Assembly: GCA_013215025.1 (NCBI GenBank)
Contig: JABSRR010000077.1
Span: forward strand, 1-5,408
Source of the DNA: Pseudomonadales bacterium
GTDB taxonomy: Bacteria > Pseudomonadota > Gammaproteobacteria > Pseudomonadales > DT-91
Direction of reading: 5' to 3'
DNA: 5,408 nt
Below the pieces are notes generated by a model, which saw only the letters and a list, made by a program, of their open reading frames with translations, was not told the origin of the DNA and did not search any database. Shown here in pieces: positions 1 through 5,408 of this stretch (its first letter is position 1; the number at the start of each line of letters is the position of its first letter). The position numbers and the translations under genes were made by a program.

Positions 1-739
1 GCTCTAACCATAGTGCCGATTGGTATTCGATATACAGCATTTGCGTAGTTTTGACCGGCAGGGTTTTTTTCGGCTTTTTACCGGGCAGTTGGTCAATGAC
101 ATCGTCTGCCAGAGCGATGCAGTCATGCTGTACCGGACACAGGGCACATTTCGGGCGGCTGCGCGTGCAAACGGTTGCCCCTAAATCCATCATCACTTGC
201 GTGTAAGCCCGGCTGCGCGAGCTTGGCGTTAGGCTTTCGGCAGCCTGCCACAGCGCTTTCAAGGTTTGTGTCTGGCCTGGCCAACCGGCTATGCCCTGAT
301 GGCGCGCCAATACACGTTTTACATTGCCATCCAGAATAGCCGCTGGCTGCTGAAACGCCAGCGAGCGAATCGCCGCCGCAGTCGAACGGCCAACACCTGG
401 CAGCCGCTCTAGCTCAGCCTGTTCTGAGGGGAATTCACCGGCAAATTCCTGGCAAACCATGATCGCTGCACGATGCAGATTTTTGGCGCGGCTATAGTAG
501 CCAAGCCCTGCCCACAGCGCTAACACTTGCTCTAAATCAGCATTGGCTAAATCTTGCACGGTGGGAAAGCGTGCAGTGAAGCGCGTAAAATAATCGATCA
601 CCGTCGTCACTTGGGTTTGCTGCAACATGATTTCTGACAACCATACCCGGTAGGGGGTGATCGCCTGCTGCCAGGGCAAATCTTTGCGTCCGTGCTGGTC
701 ATACCAAGCTAATACGCGCGCACTAAAACTGGTCTGCAT
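1..739 (-). CDS. mutY: A/G-specific adenine DNA glycosylase MutY (partial, C-terminal part beyond the left edge)
   Basis: MutY removes adenine mispaired with 8-oxoguanine or guanine, starting base-excision repair in the cytoplasm. The window holds the first 246 residues. Visible landmarks are WLSEIMLQQTQV with the expected catalytic Glu36, the helix-hairpin-helix LPGVGRSTA at 113-121, ILDGNVKRVL with the expected catalytic Asp137, and the four iron-sulfur cysteines C191, C198, C201 and C207 (spacing 6-2-5). These positions match the E. coli enzyme to within one residue. After about residue 220 a KKPKKTLP linker leads towards the MutT-like C-terminal domain, which is mostly outside. The ATG at 739 is chosen because MQTSFSARVLAWYD aligns with the family N terminus; a modest GAGA ribosome site lies upstream. 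The start lies 17 bases inside the oxidoreductase gene, so the two are probably co-transcribed and translationally coupled. No internal stop or missing key residue was seen. Confidence 0.96.
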   Translation of the reverse strand, partial: MQTSFSARVLAWYDQHGRKDLPWQQAITPYRVWLSEIMLQQTQVTTVIDYFTRFTARFPTVQDLANADLEQVLALWAGLGYYSRAKNLHRAAIMVCQEFAGEFPSEQAELERLPGVGRSTAAAIRSLAFQQPAAILDGNVKRVLARHQGIAGWPGQTQTLKALWQAAESLTPSSRSRAYTQVMMDLGATVCTRSRPKCALCPVQHDCIALADDVIDQLPGKKPKKTLPVKTTQMLYIEYQSALWLE

Positions 740-1835
740 ACAGTGTCTCTGCAATCAATTGCGCCAGCGCAAAACTGGCAGTTAAACCCGGCGACTCTAT
801 ACCCGCCAGACAAACAAGCCCCGCCAAACCATGCTGGCGCTGCGTGAGCACGGCAAAATCTTCAGCAGGCGCATCAGGGCCGGATAATTTTGGCCGAATG
901 CCGACAAAGTCGGGCACAAGTTTATCAGCGGCTAAGGCCGGGTAATAGCGTTTGATAGCCGCAACAAAGCGTGCATGCGCATCCGCCTCAAAAGCATAGT
1001 CGGGCTTTGCCACCACTGGCACATACTGCACATCGGGGCCAAATCGCAGCTGCCCGGCCATATCGAGCGTGCTATGCACACCGAGGCCCTGCGGCTCAGG
1101 CATGGGGTAGATTAAATGACCAAACGGCGCAGCCGCCTGATAGCGAAAATAATGCCCTTTGGCCCAAAAGCGCGGCACCAGCGGCTTCAATTGCTGCAGC
1201 CCATCTGGCAGAGGATCCAAACCGGTGGCCAACACCACGCGCTGAGCAAATACCTGATAGGCATCATCACAGCCTGCATTCACAGTTAAACAGAAACCGC
1301 CGCCTGGCTCTGGGCTTAAAGACGACAGCTGCTGATTGTATAACAGCTGGCAGCCAGCTTGTGCAAGCTCGGCCTGCAGTGCTAGCAATAAAGCAGGCAC
1401 ATCGACAATACCAGACTCTGGCGAGAACAAGGCGCTATCTGCGTGCAGCTGAGGTTCACGATTACGCAGTTGGGTGCTATCCAGTAACTGCAGCCCCTCT
1501 ACCCCGTTGTGCTGGGCCTGCTGCGCTAATCGACGCAGCGCTGGCTGCTGAGATTGATTGGCGACGATCAGCTTGCCGAGCTTTTTGTGCGGCAGTTGTT
1601 TCGCCTGTAAATACTGATACAACAGGCGGCGCCCGGCGAGACAAAGCTGGGTTTTAAGCCAATCTTTGGGGTAATAGATGCCGGCGTGGATTACCCCAGA
1701 GTTGCGTGCCGATACCCCTTGGCCAGCCGTCACCCCTTGCTCAAGCACAAACACTTCAGCATGCTGCGACAGCGCGCGGGCAGCGGTTAAGCCAACCACA
1801 CCACCACCCACTACCACACACTCGACTTGATCCAT
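723..1835 (-). CDS. FAD-dependent oxidoreductase, L-2-hydroxyglutarate oxidase/dehydrogenase-like (DAO family)
   Basis: This 370-residue protein begins with a Rossmann FAD-binding segment, VVVGGGVVGL at 7-16, preceded by only six residues. It then shows features of the L-2-hydroxyglutarate oxidase group (COG0579): SARNSGVIHAGIYYP at 42-56, the KLGKLIVA segment at 85-92, SGIVDVPALL at 141-150, LIYPMPEPQGLGVH at 241-254, GIRPKLSGP at 312-320, and AGIESPGLTAS near the end. Members oxidise L-2-hydroxyglutarate to 2-oxoglutarate and pass electrons to quinone or oxygen. The exact substrate here is inferred from family resemblance; another 2-hydroxyacid is possible. Length fits the shorter members of the family. 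The ATG at 1835 is preferred. The frame stays open to 2015, but the extra 60 codons run antisense into hisB, resemble no family N terminus, and cross a promoter-like TATAAT at 1858-1863. The gene heads a unit with mutY. Sampled 60-base lines are richer in G+C (57 and 62 %) than lines in the his genes (37-48 %), and the protein is rich in Gln and Ala. Confidence 0.88.
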   Translation of the reverse strand: MDQVECVVVGGGVVGLTAARALSQHAEVFVLEQGVTAGQGVSARNSGVIHAGIYYPKDWLKTQLCLAGRRLLYQYLQAKQLPHKKLGKLIVANQSQQPALRRLAQQAQHNGVEGLQLLDSTQLRNREPQLHADSALFSPESGIVDVPALLLALQAELAQAGCQLLYNQQLSSLSPEPGGGFCLTVNAGCDDAYQVFAQRVVLATGLDPLPDGLQQLKPLVPRFWAKGHYFRYQAAAPFGHLIYPMPEPQGLGVHSTLDMAGQLRFGPDVQYVPVVAKPDYAFEADAHARFVAAIKRYYPALAADKLVPDFVGIRPKLSGPDAPAEDFAVLTQRQHGLAGLVCLAGIESPGLTASFALAQLIAETLYADQF

Positions 1836-1857
1836 ATCTGCTATCGACAAAATCAGC

Positions 1858-1887
1858 ATTATACAATGACAGGCTAGAGCCTGCCTA
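1858..1887 (-). promoter_or_regulatory. Predicted sigma-70 promoter for the oxidoreductase-mutY unit
   Basis: Reading the minus strand, a perfect TATAAT lies at 1863-1858. A TAGGCA (4 of 6 matches to TTGACA) lies at 1887-1882, with an 18-base spacer. Transcription would begin near 1851, giving a leader of about 16 bases before the ATG at 1835. The placement also argues against starts further upstream, including an in-frame ATG at 1859 that overlaps the -10 box. This is a pattern match only. Confidence 0.5.
1870..1883. promoter_or_regulatory. Palindrome between divergent promoters, possible operator
   Basis: CAGGCT-AG-AGCCTG is an exact inverted repeat with 6-base arms and a 2-base centre. 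It lies between the two outward-facing TATAAT boxes and overlaps both predicted -35 positions. That is where a dimeric regulator could affect both directions. No known regulator is assigned, and a 6-base arm can arise by chance. Confidence 0.35.
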
Positions 1888-1903
1888 CGCTTTGCTCTAT
1901 AAT
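1875..1903 (+). promoter_or_regulatory. Predicted sigma-70 promoter for the hisBHF operon
   Basis: A perfect TATAAT lies at 1898-1903 on the plus strand. At a 17-base spacing the -35 position is TAGAGC, a weak match (3 of 6), so the promoter may depend on an activator or be modest in strength. Transcription would begin near 1910, about 23 bases before the hisB start. No leader peptide with a run of His codons and no attenuator fits in this space, so classic his attenuation is not visible here. Confidence 0.5.
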
Positions 1904-1921
1904 ACCCGCTTGATTTAATGA

Positions 1922-1926
1922 CGGAG
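1922..1926 (+). promoter_or_regulatory. Ribosome binding site deciding the hisB start
   Basis: CGGAG ends 6 bases before the ATG at 1933. The other in-frame ATG, at 1918, lies upstream of this site and would sit about 8 bases from the predicted transcription start with no ribosome site of its own, so 1933 is preferred. Confidence 0.7.
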
Positions 1927-1932
1927 CCCAGC

Positions 1933-2526
1933 ATGAGTGCACGTACTGCCACGGTGAATCGTGACACCTTAGAAACCCAAATTACAGCCAGCATCAATTT
2001 AGACGGCAGCGGCAACGCGGTGTTTGATACTGGGGTACCGTTTTTAGAGCATATGCTGGACCAAATTGCACGTCATGGTTTGATTGATCTCGATATTAAG
2101 GCCAATGGCGACACGCATATTGACGACCACCACACGGTTGAGGATATCGGCATTACCCTAGGCATGGCGTTTAAGCAGGCCGTAGGCGATAAAAAAGGTA
2201 TTGTGCGTTACGGTCATGCCTATGTGCCGCTGGATGAAGCCTTGTCGCGCGTGGTGATTGATTTTTCTGGTCGTCCGGGCCTTGAGTGGCACTGCGACTT
2301 TACGCGCGGCAGCGTCGGTGGTTTTGATGTTGACCTGTTTATTGAGTTTTTTCAGGGCTTTGTTAACCACGCCGGCACAACCTTGCATATTGATAATTTA
2401 CGTGGGGTTAATACTCACCACCAAGCCGAAACCATCTTCAAAGCCTTTGGTCGCGCTTTGCGCATGGCACTGAGTTTTGACCAGCGGGCACTGGATCAAA
2501 TGCCTTCAACCAAGGGCGTTTTATAA
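1933..2526 (+). CDS. hisB: Imidazoleglycerol-phosphate dehydratase HisB (single-domain)
   Basis: HisB dehydrates imidazole glycerol phosphate to imidazole acetol phosphate in cytoplasmic histidine synthesis, using two manganese ions in a large homo-oligomer. The 197-residue protein is the dehydratase domain alone, without the histidinol-phosphatase domain fused to it in E. coli. It contains [14 protein letters not shown] at 36-49, [10 protein letters not shown] at 64-73 and THHQAE at 161-166. These carry the His and Glu residues that bind metal in this family, and all look intact. [15 protein letters not shown] and the closing PSTKGVL are also typical. The start is set by the CGGAG site at 1922-1926. 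Its TAA stop shares one base with the hisH ATG (TAATG), which suggests coupled translation. It is the first gene of the operon. Confidence 0.97.
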   Translation: MSARTATVNRDTLETQITASINLDGSGNAVFDTGVPFLEHMLDQIARHGLIDLDIKANGDTHIDDHHTVEDIGITLGMAFKQAVGDKKGIVRYGHAYVPLDEALSRVVIDFSGRPGLEWHCDFTRGSVGGFDVDLFIEFFQGFVNHAGTTLHIDNLRGVNTHHQAETIFKAFGRALRMALSFDQRALDQMPSTKGVL

Positions 2527-3176
2527 TGCTGCAAAGCGTTGCCATTATTGATTATGGCATGGGTAATTTACACTCGGTTGCTTCAGCCGTTGAGCATGAA
2601 GCCCCCGATGCACAGGTATTAATCACCGCTAAGGCCGATGAGATTTTGTCGGCAGATCATGTGATTTTTCCAGGCGTCGGCGCTATTCGTGACTGTATGG
2701 CCGAGATTAAACGCTTGCAGCTTGATCAAACGGTTAGTCAAGTGATTGCACAAAAGCAACCCATATTAGGAGTATGCGTGGGCATGCAGGCACTGATGAG
2801 TCACAGCGAAGAAAACGGCGGGGTTGACTGCCTTGACATGTTTCCCGCCAAGGTTCGCTTATTTGCTGGCAGTCAATATCAAGCCGGCCAGCATGATCAT
2901 TTAAAAGTACCGCATATGGGCTGGAACAATGTGAAACAGCTGACCGACCATCCCGTTTGGCACGGCATTAAAGATGATGCGCGCTTCTACTTTGTACATT
3001 CCTATTTTGTCGATATGTCAGATCCTAACGAGGTGATTGGGCGATGTGACTATGGCCAATATTTTGCCGCCACCTTTGCCCGCGACAATTTAGTTGCTGC
3101 ACAGTTTCACCCTGAAAAATCCCACCTTGCTGGGCTTCGCTTCTTACGCAACTTCCTGCAGTGGCAAGGTAACTAA
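2526..3176 (+). CDS. hisH: Imidazole glycerol phosphate synthase glutaminase subunit HisH
   Basis: HisH is the class I glutamine amidotransferase subunit that hydrolyses glutamine and channels ammonia to HisF. The 216-residue protein starts with the strand IIDYGMGNLHSV at 7-18 and has the oxyanion segment FPGVGA at 48-53. The nucleophile Cys84 lies in GVCVGMQ, and the other triad members are His195 and Glu197 in FHPEKS. LKVPHMGWN at 126-134 and FYFVHSY at 154-160 are also typical. Length is slightly above E. coli HisH (about 196) and within the family range. An AAGGG ribosome site inside the end of hisB (2512-2516) stands 9 bases before the ATG. The gene is followed directly by hisF with no hisA between. 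Confidence 0.97.
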   Translation: MLQSVAIIDYGMGNLHSVASAVEHEAPDAQVLITAKADEILSADHVIFPGVGAIRDCMAEIKRLQLDQTVSQVIAQKQPILGVCVGMQALMSHSEENGGVDCLDMFPAKVRLFAGSQYQAGQHDHLKVPHMGWNNVKQLTDHPVWHGIKDDARFYFVHSYFVDMSDPNEVIGRCDYGQYFAATFARDNLVAAQFHPEKSHLAGLRFLRNFLQWQGN

Positions 3177-3179
3177 GGA
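3175..3179 (+). promoter_or_regulatory. Ribosome binding site of hisF overlapping the hisH stop
   Basis: AAGGA lies 6 bases before the hisF ATG and its first two bases belong to the hisH TAA stop. A ribosome ending on hisH would sit over the hisF start signal, which favours matched output of the two synthase subunits. Confidence 0.7.
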
Positions 3180-3185
3180 CTTTAT

Positions 3186-3959
3186 ATGGCTCTCGCTAAA
3201 CGCATTATTCCCTGCCTTGATGTTGATGCAGGGCGTGTCGTGAAAGGGGTTAATTTTGTTGATATTCGCGACGCCGGCGACCCCGTTGAAGTTGCTAAGC
3301 GCTATAACGAACAAGGCGCCGATGAAATCACTTTTTTAGACATCACCGCCACCCACCAAGACCGCGACACCATGGTGCATATGGTTGAGCAAATTGCGAG
3401 TGAGATTTTTATTCCCTTAACCGTTGGCGGCGGCATTCGCAAAGTTGAAGACATTCGTACCATGTTAAATGCAGGTGCCGATAAGGTCGGCATCAATTCC
3501 GCTGCCATCACCAACCCTGAGCTTGTCAAAGAAGCCGCCGATAAATTTGGCTCGCAATGCATTGTGATCGCGATTGACGCGAAATGTGTGAGCAGCGATT
3601 CAGAGCCCAAGCGCTGGGAAATCTTTACCCATGGCGGGCGCAAACCGACCGGCATCGATGCGGTTGAATGGGCTGTCAAAATGACAGAATATGGCGCAGG
3701 TGAAGTACTCTTAACTAGCATGGACGGAGACGGCACAAAGCAAGGTTACGACCTTGAACTAACACGCGCGATCAGTGATGCCGTGCAGGTGCCGGTAATC
3801 GCCTCAGGCGGCGTTGGCAATCTTGACCACTTGGTAGATGGTGTACTAAAAGGTGGCGCTGATGCGGTGTTGGCAGCCAGCATTTTTCACTTTGGCGAAT
3901 ACTCAATTCCACAAGCGAAAGCTTATATGGCAGAACAGCAGATAGAAGTTCGATTTTAG
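3186..3959 (+). CDS. hisF: Imidazole glycerol phosphate synthase cyclase subunit HisF
   Basis: HisF uses ammonia from HisH to convert PRFAR into imidazole glycerol phosphate and AICAR, linking histidine and purine synthesis. The 257-residue protein is a full-length (beta/alpha)8 barrel. It opens with [18 protein letters not shown], which contains the expected catalytic Asp12. The second expected catalytic Asp131 lies in IAIDAK. Phosphate-binding loops are seen at TVGGGI (79-84) and ASGGVGN (206-212), and [10 protein letters not shown] at 175-184 is a family marker. The segment [17 protein letters not shown] is typical of HisF and separates it from its paralogue HisA. It is the last gene of the operon, ending with TAG 9 bases before a weak hairpin-forming stretch. 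Confidence 0.97.
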   Translation: MALAKRIIPCLDVDAGRVVKGVNFVDIRDAGDPVEVAKRYNEQGADEITFLDITATHQDRDTMVHMVEQIASEIFIPLTVGGGIRKVEDIRTMLNAGADKVGINSAAITNPELVKEAADKFGSQCIVIAIDAKCVSSDSEPKRWEIFTHGGRKPTGIDAVEWAVKMTEYGAGEVLLTSMDGDGTKQGYDLELTRAISDAVQVPVIASGGVGNLDHLVDGVLKGGADAVLAASIFHFGEYSIPQAKAYMAEQQIEVRF

Positions 3960-3965
3960 CGGCAT

Positions 3966-3984
3966 GGCGGTTTAAACTGCCTTT
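3966..3984 (+). terminator. Weak candidate terminator after hisF
   Basis: GGCGG, loop TTTAAA, CTGCC, then TTT can form a five-pair stem (one G-U pair). The loop contains further self-complementary bases: GTTTAAAC at 3970-3977 is a perfect 8-base palindrome. The T-run is short, so intrinsic termination is uncertain. The same stem read on the minus strand could serve the convergent thioredoxin-like gene. Confidence 0.3.
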
Positions 3985-4028
3985 ACATCGGCTTTGCATC
4001 GGCTTTATATCGCTTTTATATGGCCTTT
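3985..4028. repeat. Four tandem 11-base repeats in the convergent gap
   Basis: The units are ACATCGGCTTT, GCATCGGCTTT, ATATCGCTTTT and ATATGGCCTTT. The first two differ at one base; the third and fourth match the second at 8 and 7 of 11 positions. The preceding 11 bases (3974-3984, AAACTGCCTTT) match the first unit at 7 positions and may be a decayed fifth copy. Every unit ends in at least three T, so T-runs recur about once per helical turn. No open frame or dyad runs through the array. Confidence 0.7.
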
Positions 4029-4066
4029 AAAACTTCATACAGCAAGCTAAGACGCTATCACGGCCA

Positions 4067-4591
4067 TCAAATCAGTTGGCAATCAGCCGCCGAGCCTTGC
4101 TGCTCAAGCTTTACACCATGCTCAATCAACGCCTCTCGCCAACGCGCAGCATCCATATAGCCCTTAGCACTAAAAATAATTTTTCCCGCATCATCTAACA
4201 ACAAGCTTAAAGGTGTCGTTTTTATTGGGCCGGTAGATGCCAGCATTGATTGACTGGCCATCCATAGCGGGAATGTAACACGCAGGCGCCATGCTTCTTT
4301 TTGCAATGCGACACGACTACCGTTTACGCCTAAGCCAAACATTGTCAATTGCGGGCAAGCGGCAGCTAACTGATCAAACACCTTGGCCTGTTTATAGCAC
4401 CAGCTGCAGTTTGGCTCAAAGAACAACACCAAACTTGGCTGCGGCACTGTAAACACACGGTCAGCAAGCTGAAATGCCTCACCACTGCCGATATCAACTG
4501 CAGTAAAATCTAACAGACTAGGTGCTCTATCGGCCCAGACAAACTGAACCGATAACAACAGTAGGCTGCAGAAAAGGGCAACACGTTTCAC
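4067..4591 (-). CDS. Exported thioredoxin-fold protein with CSWC motif (TlpA/redoxin-like)
   Basis: This 174-residue protein begins with a signal peptide (KR, then a hydrophobic stretch to about residue 18, likely cut after VWA at 20), so the mature part should be periplasmic. LVLFFEPNCSWCYKQA at 54-69 is a thioredoxin-type active site with Cys62 and Cys65. KTTPLSLLLDDAGKIIF at 124-140 supplies the cis-Pro (Pro127) and following strands of the fold. TlpA/ResA-type proteins reduce or exchange disulfides in partner proteins, for example in cytochrome or metal-site assembly; the partner here is unknown. Cys79 and Cys171 are additional cysteines in the mature protein. The start codon is GTG, supported by AGGTG 5 bases upstream and by the signal peptide beginning directly there. 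It lies 40 bases after the receptor gene on the same strand, so co-transcription is likely. Confidence 0.85.
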   Translation of the reverse strand: MKRVALFCSLLLLSVQFVWADRAPSLLDFTAVDIGSGEAFQLADRVFTVPQPSLVLFFEPNCSWCYKQAKVFDQLAAACPQLTMFGLGVNGSRVALQKEAWRLRVTFPLWMASQSMLASTGPIKTTPLSLLLDDAGKIIFSAKGYMDAARWREALIEHGVKLEQQGSAADCQLI

Positions 4592-4631
4592 AGAAACACC
4601 TATGCGTTGATTTTACTGATGAGCAGATGCA

Positions 4632-5408
4632 TTAGTAGCTTAACTTAAAGCCGACATAGGCCTCACGACCACGTAATGGGCCATATATATACGCCACATC
4701 GTAACCACCGTCTGCATCAAACATTAACGGCGACTCTTCATTGCCAGCTTGGGTATAATCCAGCAAATTGCTGGCACCAAAATATACGCTGGCATGCTCA
4801 CCAATATGGCGCTGCACTTTCACATCTAATGTGAAAAAGTCAGGTGCATCGCTTGTTTTTTCGCTGCTGTCTATAACGTCACCTGAGGCATTAACGCGGT
4901 TAAACCCCTCATAGCCATAGTCGGTCAGATCACGTGCGCCAAACCACGTAAGGCTGGCATTGAGATCCCATTGATTTATCGCATAGTCTCCCGCCAGAGT
5001 GATACGCTCTTCAATCGGTGCCGAAGTATAAGACAGCTTAAAATTATCGTCGTAATCGTAGGTTTCTGCAGTCACGCTAACATTTAACTGCTGATTCACT
5101 TGATAGCTTACAGCAATATCGGCTGCGGTAACGCTGGATGTTTCTTCAAGCTGCGTGAGCACTGGCACACCAGCGGCATCTTCGTCCAGCGCAGCAAGAT
5201 TATCTACCTCGGTATAGGCTAACGATAGTGTAGTTGTTAATGCTTCTCCCTCGAAGCTGAGTGCATAAGTTGCAGAAGCTGAGCGCTCTAACTCGTCAAC
5301 ATCAACAATAAAGCCCTGACCTGAATCTAAAATGCCATGATCTGTTTCAAAAAACGACAGCGGTGCACGATAGCCACGACCAGCTGATAAACGAGAGGTC
5401 CAACGGTC
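4632..5408 (-). CDS. TonB-dependent outer-membrane receptor, C-terminal beta-barrel (partial, start beyond the right edge)
   Basis: The frame is open from the right edge to a TAA at 4632-4634, giving the last 258 residues. It opens with WTSRLSAGRGYRAP (residues 3-16), a hallmark barrel segment of TonB-dependent receptors. It continues with alternating beta-strand sequence, then GASNLLDYTQ, a common motif before the last strands, and ends in AYVGFKLSY. That alternating hydrophobic end with a terminal aromatic is the signal used for barrel assembly in the outer membrane. Such receptors take up iron chelates, cobalamin, other metals or sugars using TonB energy. The plug domain that could hint at the ligand is outside the window, so no substrate is assigned. 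A GTG at 5168 could look like a start, but the frame continues upstream with convincing receptor sequence. The signal peptide, TonB box and promoter are not visible. Confidence 0.9.
   Translation of the reverse strand, partial: DRWTSRLSAGRGYRAPLSFFETDHGILDSGQGFIVDVDELERSASATYALSFEGEALTTTLSLAYTEVDNLAALDEDAAGVPVLTQLEETSSVTAADIAVSYQVNQQLNVSVTAETYDYDDNFKLSYTSAPIEERITLAGDYAINQWDLNASLTWFGARDLTDYGYEGFNRVNASGDVIDSSEKTSDAPDFFTLDVKVQRHIGEHASVYFGASNLLDYTQAGNEESPLMFDADGGYDVAYIYGPLRGREAYVGFKLSY

Noticed and set aside
971..1918. Plus-strand open frames of 228 and 70 codons opposite the oxidoreductase
   Set aside because: Their translations look like the antisense of a G+C-rich gene, with many Ala, Arg and Pro and no recognisable domain.
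1918..1932. Earlier in-frame ATG for hisB adding five residues
   Set aside because: It lacks a ribosome site and lies very close to the predicted transcription start, whereas the ATG at 1933 has CGGAG at ideal spacing.
1836..2015. Upstream extension of the oxidoreductase frame by 60 codons
   Set aside because: It would run antisense into hisB and across the likely promoter, and the added residues do not resemble a family N terminus. The FAD-binding strand starts normally right after the ATG at 1835.
2158..2473. Open frames of about 70-76 codons on both strands inside hisB
   Set aside because: They lie wholly within a well-supported gene and have no family resemblance.
3186..3959. HisA or a dual HisA/TrpF enzyme in place of HisF
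   Set aside because: The N terminus [18 protein letters not shown] and the [10 protein letters not shown] segment are specific to HisF, and both expected catalytic Asp residues are present.
3302..3999. Minus-strand frames of 144 and 75 codons opposite hisF
   Set aside because: They are the antisense of a conserved HisF sequence and show no domain, signal peptide or clear ribosome site.
3985..4028. CRISPR-like array
   Set aside because: The units are 11 bases, directly adjacent, with no spacers and no cas genes nearby.
4632..5168. A complete short gene starting at the GTG at 5168
   Set aside because: The same frame continues without a stop to the window edge and encodes typical TonB-receptor barrel sequence, so this is an internal codon of a longer gene.

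Overview
The window looks like ordinary chromosomal DNA from a gammaproteobacterium. The evidence is a mutY gene divergent from a histidine operon with a single-domain hisB, a TonB-dependent receptor (so an outer membrane), and mixed base composition (60-base lines I counted ranged from 37 to 62 % G+C). From memory, mutY lying close to and divergent from hisBHAF is also seen in Pseudomonas and relatives. A marine or Oceanospirillales/Cellvibrionales-type bacterium would fit, but the genus cannot be read from this sequence.

Layout. (1) Positions 1-1835, minus strand: an FAD-dependent oxidoreductase of the L-2-hydroxyglutarate oxidase type (lhgO-like), whose end overlaps the start of mutY by 17 bases. 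mutY runs off the left edge. (2) Positions 1836-1932: a short divergent control region. It has a TATAAT -10 box facing each way and a 6-2-6 palindrome between them. (3) Positions 1933-3959, plus strand: hisB, hisH and hisF, tightly packed with a 1-base overlap and a 9-base gap. The usual hisA between hisH and hisF is absent. (4) Positions 3960-4066: the convergent gap. It holds a weak hairpin and an array of 11-base repeats with phased T-runs. (5) Positions 4067-5408, minus strand: the C-terminal barrel of a TonB-dependent receptor, cut by the right edge, followed after 40 bases by an exported thioredoxin-fold protein with a CSWC motif.

How the genes work together. HisH releases ammonia from glutamine and passes it to HisF, which makes imidazole glycerol phosphate. 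HisB dehydrates that product, so the operon covers two consecutive steps of histidine synthesis. The oxidoreductase and MutY are probably co-transcribed but have no obvious shared chemistry. The receptor and the periplasmic thioredoxin are probably co-transcribed and may serve one uptake process of unknown substrate.

I found no mobile element, RNA gene, CRISPR array or clearly new system. The points most worth a second look are the missing hisA, the compact divergent promoter with its palindrome, the 11-base repeat array, and the receptor/thioredoxin pair.
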